Below are positions 57,884 to 64,000 of a stretch of DNA of 64,000 nt, piece by piece. The translations under genes were made by a program, and so were the position numbers. The DNA is from Pseudomonas putida W15Oct28 (GTDB lineage Bacteria > Pseudomonadota > Gammaproteobacteria > Pseudomonadales > Pseudomonadaceae): positions 1 to 64,000 of the forward strand of contig NZ_JENB01000010.1 of the NCBI RefSeq assembly GCF_000708715.2, given 5' to 3'. Below the pieces are notes generated by a model that saw only the letters and a list, made by a program, of their open reading frames with translations, ran no database searches and was not told where the DNA came from. Within the stretch, counting starts at the first letter, position 1. Each line of letters starts with the position of its first letter.

Positions 57884-58903
57884 ATGCAAAACCGAGAGAT
57901 CTCATTGCGCACAGCCTTACTGTTCATCCTCCTGCTGCTTACCGCCTGCAACCAGGGCCCCACCCTGGAGCGCCTGGGCGGCCCGACCATGGGCAGCAGC
58001 TACAGCATCCAGTACGTCCGTGAGCCCGGTGGCCCGGCGCCGGCGCAGGTGCAGGCAGCGGTCGAAACCATCCTGAGCGACATCGACCAGCACTATTCGA
58101 CCTATCGCGGCGACTCCACCGTCAGCCGTTTCAACCAGTTGCCCGCCAATCAGTGCCTGCCCCTGCCGCCCGACATGCTCGAACTGGTTGGCCTCGGCCA
58201 GCACCTTGCCGAGCAGAGCGACGGCGCCTTCGACCTCACCGTCGAGCCCTTGCTTGACCTGTGGGGCTTCGGCCCCCAGGCCCGCCACGAGCAGGTGCCT
58301 GACCCGCAAGCCCTGGCCCAGGTTCGCCAGCGTGTGGGCTACCGGCATTTGCACATCGAAGGCCATGCCCTGTGCAAGGACGCCCCGGTGCAGCTCGACT
58401 TCAACAGCATCGCCGCCGGCCATGCTGTCGACCTGATCGCCGCACGCCTGCAGGCGATGGGCGTGGCCAGCTTTGTCGCCGAAGTTACCGGGGAGCTGAA
58501 GGCGGTTGGCCGCAAGCCCGATGGCAGCCGCTGGCGCATCGCCCTGGAGTTGCCCCGCGAAGACCGCCAGATCGCCCGGCAGATCATTGCGGTCAATGGC
58601 CTTTCAGTCTCAACCTCGGGTGACTATCGGCACTATTTCGAGGAGAATGGCCGGCGCTATTCGCACACCTTCGATGCCCGCCTCGGGCGCCCTGTGCAGC
58701 ACGACCTGGCTGCAGTCACCGTGCTGGATGCCTCGGCGTTGCAGGCCGACGGCTATTCGACGCTGCTGCTGATCCTTGGCCCTGAGCGTGGCTGGGATTT
58801 TGCCGTGGCGCACGGCTTGGCCGCGGTATTGGTGACTCGGGCGGAGGGTGGCTTCGTCTCTCGAGCTACGCCCGCATTCGAACGGGCAGTGAAAGGCGAT
58901 TGA
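57884..58903 (+). CDS. apbE: FAD:protein FMN transferase ApbE (lipoprotein)
   Basis: ApbE attaches FMN covalently to proteins such as NqrB/NqrC or RnfG. The 339-residue protein has a lipoprotein-type signal (LLFILLLLTAC) and the ApbE core: TMGSSYSIQY, FDLTVEPLLDLWGFGP, LDFNSIAAGHAVD and SGDYRHYFEENGRRYSHTFD. It is translocated to the periplasm. ATG 57884 lies 14 bp after a REP and has no ribosome site; TTG 57905, with GAGAG upstream, would still leave a usable lipoprotein signal. Confidence 0.88.
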   Translation: MQNREISLRTALLFILLLLTACNQGPTLERLGGPTMGSSYSIQYVREPGGPAPAQVQAAVETILSDIDQHYSTYRGDSTVSRFNQLPANQCLPLPPDMLELVGLGQHLAEQSDGAFDLTVEPLLDLWGFGPQARHEQVPDPQALAQVRQRVGYRHLHIEGHALCKDAPVQLDFNSIAAGHAVDLIAARLQAMGVASFVAEVTGELKAVGRKPDGSRWRIALELPREDRQIARQIIAVNGLSVSTSGDYRHYFEENGRRYSHTFDARLGRPVQHDLAAVTVLDASALQADGYSTLLLILGPERGWDFAVAHGLAAVLVTRAEGGFVSRATPAFERAVKGD

Positions 58904-59062
58904 AAGCGCAGGCAGGGATGATTGCCGCCAGGGAATGGGTGAACCATATGTAGTGCGGGCAAAATTGGCCTACGACGCGACCAAGGGTTAATGTGCGCGG
59001 CGTTCACGCTTGATTAGACTGCACCCGAATTTTCTCATGACGCCCCGGCGGCATGATCGCGT

Positions 59063-59087
59063 CCCGCAAGCGACCGTGGCTTGCGGG
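59063..59087 (+). promoter_or_regulatory. Hairpin in the sthA leader
   Basis: A perfect 9-bp stem CCCGCAAGC/GCTTGCGGG with a 7-nt loop lies just upstream of the sthA ribosome site. It could be a leader element or terminator-like structure; there is no T-run. Confidence 0.4.
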
Positions 59088-59107
59088 CCAGTTCTGAAGG
59101 AGTACGC

Positions 59108-60502
59108 ATGGCTGTCTACAACTACGACGTAGTGGTGCTGGGTTCCGGCCCGGCCGGTGAAGGCGCGGCAATGAACGCCGCCAAAGCAGGGCGCAAGGTG
59201 GCGATGGTCGATGACCGTCGCCAGGTCGGTGGCAACTGCACGCACCTGGGTACCATCCCGTCCAAGGCACTGCGTCACTCGGTGCGGCAGATCATGCAGT
59301 TCAACACCAACCCGATGTTCCGGGCCATCGGTGAACCGCGCTGGTTCTCGTTCCCGGACGTGCTGAAAAGCGCCGAGAAGGTGATTTCCAAGCAAGTTGC
59401 ATCACGCACCGGCTACTACGCCCGCAACCGCGTCGACCTGTTCTTCGGCACCGGCAGCTTCGCCGACGAGCAAACCGTTGAAGTGGTGTGCCCGAACGGT
59501 GTGGTGGAAAAGCTCAACGCCAAGCACATCATCATTGCCACCGGCTCGCGCCCGTACCGCCCGGCCGACATCGACTTCCACCACCCGCGCGTCTACGACA
59601 GCGACACCATCCTCAGCCTCAGCCACACCCCGCGCAAGCTGATCGTGTACGGCGCCGGCGTGATCGGTTGCGAATACGCGTCGATCTTCAGCGGCCTGGG
59701 TGTGCTGGTAGAGCTGGTGGACAACCGCGGGCAGCTGTTGAGCTTCCTGGATTCGGAAATTTCCCAGGCGCTGAGCTACCACTTCAGCAACAACAACATC
59801 ACCGTGCGCCACAACGAAGAGTATGAGCGTGTCGAAGGCCTGGACAACGGGGTGATCCTGCACCTGAAGTCGGGCAAGAAGATCAAGGCCGACGCCTTGC
59901 TGTGGTGCAACGGCCGTACCGGCAACACCGACAAGCTGGGCCTGGAAAACATCGGCATCAAGGTCAACAGCCGTGGCCAGATCGAGGTCGACCAGGCTTA
60001 CCGCACCACCGTGCCGAACATCTACGGTGCCGGTGACGTGATCGGCTGGCCGAGCCTGGCCAGTGCCGCCCATGACCAGGGGCGCTCTGCGGCTGGCAGC
60101 ATCGTCGACAATGGCAGCTGGCGCTTCGTCAACGACGTACCGACCGGTATTTACACCATTCCGGAAATCAGCTCGATCGGCAAGAACGAGCAAGAGCTGA
60201 CCCAGGCCAAGGTGCCGTACGAAGTGGGCAAGGCCTTCTTCAAGGGCATGGCGCGTGCGCAGATCGCCGGCGAGCCGCAGGGCATGCTGAAGATTCTGTT
60301 CCACCGTGAAACCCTGGAAATCCTCGGCGTGCACTGCTTCGGCTACCAGGCTTCGGAAATCGTCCACATCGGCCAGGCGATCATGAACCAGCCGGGTGAG
60401 CTGAATAACCTGAAGTACTTCGTCAACACCACGTTCAACTACCCGACCATGGCCGAAGCCTACCGGGTGGCTGCGTACGACGGCCTGAACCGGCTTTTTT
60501 GA
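59108..60502 (+). CDS. sthA: Soluble pyridine nucleotide transhydrogenase
   Basis: SthA interconverts NADPH and NADH. The 464-residue flavoprotein disulfide-reductase homologue has [19 protein letters not shown] (FAD-binding) and [18 protein letters not shown] (NAD(P)-binding). In the place of the redox-active disulfide it has [17 protein letters not shown] with a single cysteine, as in other SthA enzymes. ATG 59108 after AAGGAGTACGC is the clear start. A stem-loop follows the stop. Confidence 0.96.
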   Translation: MAVYNYDVVVLGSGPAGEGAAMNAAKAGRKVAMVDDRRQVGGNCTHLGTIPSKALRHSVRQIMQFNTNPMFRAIGEPRWFSFPDVLKSAEKVISKQVASRTGYYARNRVDLFFGTGSFADEQTVEVVCPNGVVEKLNAKHIIIATGSRPYRPADIDFHHPRVYDSDTILSLSHTPRKLIVYGAGVIGCEYASIFSGLGVLVELVDNRGQLLSFLDSEISQALSYHFSNNNITVRHNEEYERVEGLDNGVILHLKSGKKIKADALLWCNGRTGNTDKLGLENIGIKVNSRGQIEVDQAYRTTVPNIYGAGDVIGWPSLASAAHDQGRSAAGSIVDNGSWRFVNDVPTGIYTIPEISSIGKNEQELTQAKVPYEVGKAFFKGMARAQIAGEPQGMLKILFHRETLEILGVHCFGYQASEIVHIGQAIMNQPGELNNLKYFVNTTFNYPTMAEAYRVAAYDGLNRLF

Positions 60503-60506
60503 GCGG

Positions 60507-60536
60507 CTCCGACCGGTGGCCTGAGCCGGTCGGAGA
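60507..60536 (+). terminator. Stem-loop after sthA
   Basis: CTCCGACCGG and CCGGTCGGAG form a strong stem, but no U-run follows, so termination is uncertain. Confidence 0.5.
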
Positions 60537-60550
60537 GACCGATTTCAACC

Positions 60551-61267
60551 CTACCCGAGGGTGGTCTTGGCCAAACCGGGAAAGTCTGTAATCAGGCTGT
60601 CTGCGCCAAAGTCAGCGAGCCGGCGCATCAGTGCCGGCTCGTTGACCGTCCACACCGACACGTGCAAACCCTGGCCCTGAGCTTTGAGCAGGCGCTCGGG
60701 GGTGCACAGTGTCCAGTTCAATGCCAGCAGCTCGCAGCCGTAGTTCTGCGCGACCTTCAACGGGTCGAGCCAGGCGTACTCGGCGACCAGCCCGCGTTTC
60801 ACGTCCGGCACCAGCTCCAGGGCGGCGCCCAGCACTTCGCGTGAGCTGGAGGTGATGGTGACCTTGTCCAGCAGGCCGTACTGCTGAGCCAGTTCGCGAA
60901 TCGCCAGCACGGTGGTGGCGGCGCGGGTGCGCGAAGCGCTTTTCACCTCCAGCTGCCAGTGCTCGAACGGGCATTTCTCGAACAGCTCTTCCAGTTTCGG
61001 GATAGGGCAGGGCTGCACGTGGCCCGGGCCACCGTTGCGGGCATCGATCTTCACCAGGTCGGCGGCAGGGTGGTCGACCACCTTGCCGCGTCGGCCGGTG
61101 GTGCGCTTGAGGCTTGGGTCGTGGATCACCATCAGCTCGTTGTCGGCCGACAGGTGCAGGTCCAGTTCGCAGCGGGTGACGCCGTGGGACAGGCACTGGC
61201 GGAAGCTGTTCAGGGTGTTTTCGGGCGCTTCGCCCTTGGCGCCGCGATGGCCGTAGATCAGGGTCAC
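60551..61267 (-). CDS. Glycerophosphodiester phosphodiesterase
   Basis: This 238-residue GDPD enzyme has the N-terminal YGHRGAKGEAPENTLNSF (catalytic His, metal-binding Glu) and CELDLHLSADNELMVIHDPSLKRTTG. It hydrolyses deacylated phospholipid head groups to glycerol 3-phosphate and alcohol. No signal peptide is visible, so it is probably cytoplasmic. It is convergent with sthA, and a PilZ gene follows upstream in the same orientation (31 bp). Confidence 0.9.
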   Translation of the reverse strand: MTLIYGHRGAKGEAPENTLNSFRQCLSHGVTRCELDLHLSADNELMVIHDPSLKRTTGRRGKVVDHPAADLVKIDARNGGPGHVQPCPIPKLEELFEKCPFEHWQLEVKSASRTRAATTVLAIRELAQQYGLLDKVTITSSSREVLGAALELVPDVKRGLVAEYAWLDPLKVAQNYGCELLALNWTLCTPERLLKAQGQGLHVSVWTVNEPALMRRLADFGADSLITDFPGLAKTTLG

Positions 61268-61298
61268 GTTCGTTCCTTCAAATCAGAGAAAAATAGGC

Positions 61299-61883
61299 TC
61301 ATGAGGCGGGATCGTTCTGGTCCAGCTGCTGGCGCCGTTGTTGTTGCTGGCGCTGCAGGATGTAGCGAGCCAGCAGTTGACGCTGGGCGTCGGTCATGTC
61401 GATGAATTCGGTGCCGACTTCGAAGCCGCCCTCGGGGCAGGGGTCGCAATGGGTGACCTTGCCGCGCAGCAGCAAGCCATGGGCGCGCGGCATCAGCACC
61501 ATCTTCACTTTCACCCGGGTGCCCGGGGCAATCTGTGTCGCCTGCGCGAATTCGATACCGCCTTCGGAAAGCACCACCGGCAAAGGCTGGCCGACTTCGC
61601 CGAGCAGGGTTTGGGCAACGACTGCGCTGAGCAGGTCGAGGCGTTTGTTCTGCGCCCGCAGGAAGGCCGCGAGGGTGCGATCCTTGTCGCTCAACTGACG
61701 CAGCAGGTGCTGCGACTCGAAGTCGGACAGGTGCAGCTCGCTGAGCAGGTTGAACAGCGGGGAATCATCTTGCAATACATCTGGGTCAAGGGCTTCGGCC
61801 GCGCTGAGGGGGCTGATTTGAAGTGCGATCCGATCTTCGATGCGGTAGTATTCGCGGCGATCTTCTTCGTCTAATGTCGTCAT
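61299..61883 (-). CDS. PilZ-domain protein
   Basis: This 194-residue protein has an N-terminal EDRREYYRIEDRIALQISPL, in which an RxxxR-type and a later FEVGTEFIDMTDAQR motif fit c-di-GMP-binding PilZ domains. A helical segment lies between them. It probably links c-di-GMP to motility or surface behaviour. ATG 61883 starts MTTLDEED; the longer frame from 62039 overlaps lolC. Confidence 0.82.
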   Translation of the reverse strand: MTTLDEEDRREYYRIEDRIALQISPLSAAEALDPDVLQDDSPLFNLLSELHLSDFESQHLLRQLSDKDRTLAAFLRAQNKRLDLLSAVVAQTLLGEVGQPLPVVLSEGGIEFAQATQIAPGTRVKVKMVLMPRAHGLLLRGKVTHCDPCPEGGFEVGTEFIDMTDAQRQLLARYILQRQQQQRRQQLDQNDPAS

Positions 61884-61976
61884 GGCGAACCCAAGGTAGC
61901 GGCGGTGGTCCGAGTGTAAAGCCGCCGTAGGCGCCTCGCCACAAGGACGTTCCCTTTCATCCGAACAAGCCCCGAC

Positions 61977-63227
61977 ATGTTCAGACCTCTTTTCGCATTC
62001 ATAGGCACGCGTTATACCCGTGCCAAACGCCGTAATCACTTCGTCTCGTTCATTTCCCTGACCTCGATGATCGGCCTCGCCCTGGGCGTGGTGGTGATGA
62101 TCGTGGTGCTATCGGTAATGAACGGTTTCGACCACGAGATGCGCACCCGTGTGCTGGGCATGATCCCACATGCCACGCTGGAGAGCGGCCAGCCCATTGC
62201 TGACTGGCCTGCCCTTGCCCAACAAGTAAAGCAGAATCCGCAGGTGGTGGCGGTTGCGCCGTTCACCCAGATGCAGGGCCTGCTGACCCATGACGGCAAG
62301 GTGCAGAAGGTGCTGCTCAACGGCATCGACCCAGCCCGCGAGCGCGAGGTGTCGATCATCGACAACTTCGTCCTGCAGGGCCGCCTCGACCAGCTGGCGC
62401 CGGGTGAGTGGGGCATCATGATCGGCGACAAGGCCGCGGCCAAGCTGGGTGTGGCCATCGGCGACAAACTCACCTTCGTCGCCCCCGAGGTCAGCGTAAC
62501 GCCGGCCGGCATGTTCCCGCGCATGAAACGCTTCACCGTGGTGGGTACCTTCCACGTGGGCGCAGGCGAGATCGACGGTTACCTGGGGCTGACCAACATC
62601 AGCGACCTTTCCCGCCTGCACCGCTGGAAGCCCGACCAGGTGCAGGGCCTGCGCCTGAAGTTCGACGACCTGTTCCAGGCGCCCCGCGTGGCCTGGAGCA
62701 TCGCCCAGCAGCTGGGCGACCAGGAGTTCTACAGCCGTGACTGGACCCGCACCCACGGCAACCTGTACCAGGCAATCCGCATGGAAAAGGCCATGATCGG
62801 CCTGCTGTTGCTGCTGATCGTGGCGGTGGCGGCGTTCAACATCATTTCCACCCTGGTGATGGTGGTCAATGACAAGCGCGGCGACATTGCCATCTTGCGC
62901 ACGCTGGGCGCCACGCCCGGGCAGATCATGCTCATCTTCATGGTCCAGGGCACGGTGATCGGGGTGATCGGCACCCTGATCGGCGCCGTGGTCGGGATCG
63001 TCGCCGCACTTAACGTGAGCGCGGCGATCGCCGGCATCGAGAAGCTGATCGGGCACAAGTTCCTGAACGCCGACGTGTACTTCATCGATTACCTGCCGTC
63101 GCAGATCCAGTCCCAGGACGTGTACATGGTCTGCGGTGCGGCGCTGGTCCTGAGTTTCTTCGCCACCCTGTACCCGGCCTGGCGTGCGGCCCGCACCCAG
63201 CCTGCAGAGGCGCTACGTTATGAGTGA
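61977..63227 (+). CDS. lolC: Lipoprotein-releasing system permease LolC/E
   Basis: This 416-residue inner-membrane protein of the LolCDE transporter releases mature lipoproteins to LolA. It has an N-terminal transmembrane helix with [43 protein letters not shown], a large periplasmic domain and three C-terminal helices ([26 protein letters not shown]). It overlaps lolD by 8 bp, and a further lolC-like gene begins at 63980. Confidence 0.93.
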   Translation: MFRPLFAFIGTRYTRAKRRNHFVSFISLTSMIGLALGVVVMIVVLSVMNGFDHEMRTRVLGMIPHATLESGQPIADWPALAQQVKQNPQVVAVAPFTQMQGLLTHDGKVQKVLLNGIDPAREREVSIIDNFVLQGRLDQLAPGEWGIMIGDKAAAKLGVAIGDKLTFVAPEVSVTPAGMFPRMKRFTVVGTFHVGAGEIDGYLGLTNISDLSRLHRWKPDQVQGLRLKFDDLFQAPRVAWSIAQQLGDQEFYSRDWTRTHGNLYQAIRMEKAMIGLLLLLIVAVAAFNIISTLVMVVNDKRGDIAILRTLGATPGQIMLIFMVQGTVIGVIGTLIGAVVGIVAALNVSAAIAGIEKLIGHKFLNADVYFIDYLPSQIQSQDVYMVCGAALVLSFFATLYPAWRAARTQPAEALRYE

Positions 63228-63918
63228 GTCGCGCATGAGTGATAAAGCCGTTCTGAGTTGCCGCAACCTGGGCAAGTCCTACGACGAGGGCCCGGAATCG
63301 GTGAAGGTGCTGTCTGGCCTCAACCTGGAGCTGCATGCCGGTGAGCGGGTGGCCATTGTCGGTAGCTCCGGCTCGGGCAAGAGTACCTTGCTCAACCTGC
63401 TGGGCGGCCTTGATCGGCCGACCCAGGGCAGCGTATGGCTGGCGGGCGAAGAGCTGTCGGCGCTGGGCGAACGTGCCCGTGGCCTGCTGCGCAACCGTGA
63501 GCTGGGCTTTGTCTATCAGTTCCACCACCTGTTGCCGGAATTCACCGCCATCGAGAACGTGTGCATGCCGCTGCTGATCGGCCGCACGCCCATCCCCGAG
63601 GCCCGGGAACGTGCCGAAGCGCTGCTCAAGCGCGTGGGCCTGGGCCATCGCTTGAGCCACAAGCCGGCCGAGCTGTCTGGCGGTGAGCGCCAGCGGGTAG
63701 CGATTGCCCGGGCACTGGTCAACCGCCCCGGCCTGGTGATGCTCGATGAGCCTACCGGCAACCTCGACCACCATACCGCCCAGGGCATCCAGGAACTGAT
63801 GCAGGAGCTGTCCAGCTCATCGCGCACGGCGTTCCTGGTGGTGACCCACGACCTCAACCTGGCGCGGCAGATGGACCGTGTATTGAAGCTCGACGACGGC
63901 CACCTGGTGGCGATCTGA
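63220..63918 (+). CDS. lolD: Lipoprotein-releasing system ATPase LolD
   Basis: This 232-residue ATPase has Walker [24 protein letters not shown], the signature [15 protein letters not shown] and Walker [13 protein letters not shown], with the LolD-type [18 protein letters not shown]. It starts at ATG 63220 inside lolC; an internal ATG at 63235 would give 227 residues. It drives lipoprotein extraction by the LolC/E permeases. Confidence 0.95.
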   Translation: MSESRMSDKAVLSCRNLGKSYDEGPESVKVLSGLNLELHAGERVAIVGSSGSGKSTLLNLLGGLDRPTQGSVWLAGEELSALGERARGLLRNRELGFVYQFHHLLPEFTAIENVCMPLLIGRTPIPEARERAEALLKRVGLGHRLSHKPAELSGGERQRVAIARALVNRPGLVMLDEPTGNLDHHTAQGIQELMQELSSSSRTAFLVVTHDLNLARQMDRVLKLDDGHLVAI

Positions 63919-63927
63919 TCGACTGCT

Positions 63928-63956
63928 CGGGGCGGCAGGTGCCGCCCCGTTTTCCT
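63928..63956 (+). terminator. Hairpin after lolD
   Basis: GGGGCGGCA-GG-TGCCGCCCC followed by GTTTTCCTGTTTT, an intrinsic terminator form between lolD and the downstream lolE-like gene. Confidence 0.75.
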
Positions 63957-63979
63957 GTTTTCATTGGGTGATTTCGTAC

Positions 63980-64000
63980 ATGTTCAGACCCTTGCCCATC
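63980..64000 (+). CDS. lolE: Start of a second LolC/E-like permease (truncated)
   Basis: Only the first seven codons are in the window: M-F-R-P-L-P-I. They match the start of the lolC product (MFRPLFA), and the gene lies right after lolD, as expected for the third gene of a lolCDE set. The rest lies beyond the window edge. Confidence 0.6.

Overview
The window looks like chromosomal DNA of a Pseudomonas putida-group species. The supporting signs are GC-rich coding sequence, an aerobic-type cobalamin operon with bluB, the lexA-sulA, psrA, fadBA, topA and mfd-gap neighbourhoods, and many palindromic REP elements of the GCGGGCTTGCCCGC and TGTAGGAGCGGCCTTGTG types. No database search was run; names rest on recognised motifs, lengths and gene order.

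Positions 1-16,500 are a B12 and accessory segment bounded by insertion-sequence copies. The window opens on the last 40 bp of an IS3-family element, followed by a structured repeat, a 12-nt tandem array, a probable promoter and a cobalamin riboswitch. These precede a ten-gene run, cobO-cobB-bluB-cobD-cobC-cobQ-cobP-cobT-phosphatase-cobS, in which nearly all genes overlap or abut. It covers corrinoid adenosylation, side-chain amidation, and lower-ligand synthesis and attachment. Next come a secreted GH5 glycosidase, a MarR regulator with an MFS exporter sharing an operator motif, a 40-residue membrane protein, a Fic toxin with a VbhA-like antitoxin, and a periplasmic glutathione peroxidase. 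A complete IS3-family element (14549-16169) follows, flanked by long inverted copies of the same repeat that lies next to the IS end at position 1.

Positions 16,500-64,000 are conserved housekeeping sequence. It runs tusA, pdxB, an ABC exporter, a chemoreceptor, tRNA-Pro, moaB-moeA, a glycosyltransferase, a YegS-like kinase, a NarL-type two-component pair, cheV, a MOSC protein, slt and an ABC-F ATPase. Then come a Usp protein, fadBA, topA, two small conserved hypotheticals, sulA-lexA (convergent with them), psrA, an L,D-transpeptidase, nagZ, a SWI2/SNF2 helicase, csiV, mfd, gap, apbE, sthA, a GDPD, a PilZ protein, lolC, lolD and the first codons of a lolE-like gene. Operators for LexA (two tandem boxes) and PsrA (two boxes sharing one base) can be read directly.

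The most notable points are the following. (i) The 16-kb cob segment lies between directly repeated IS and repeat copies, and the IS sits at a junction of gene blocks I remember as far apart in P. putida KT2440, which suggests a rearrangement or composite-element boundary. (ii) The IS-associated repeat shows a compensatory base-pair change between copies, arguing for a selected hairpin. (iii) All three repeat copies carry different hexamer-based microsatellites at or near their outer edge. (iv) The IS has a textbook A7 frameshift site. (v) There is a compact Fic/antitoxin pair whose antitoxin was too short for ORF calling. I found no CRISPR array, prophage or defence island, and no clearly new multi-gene system.
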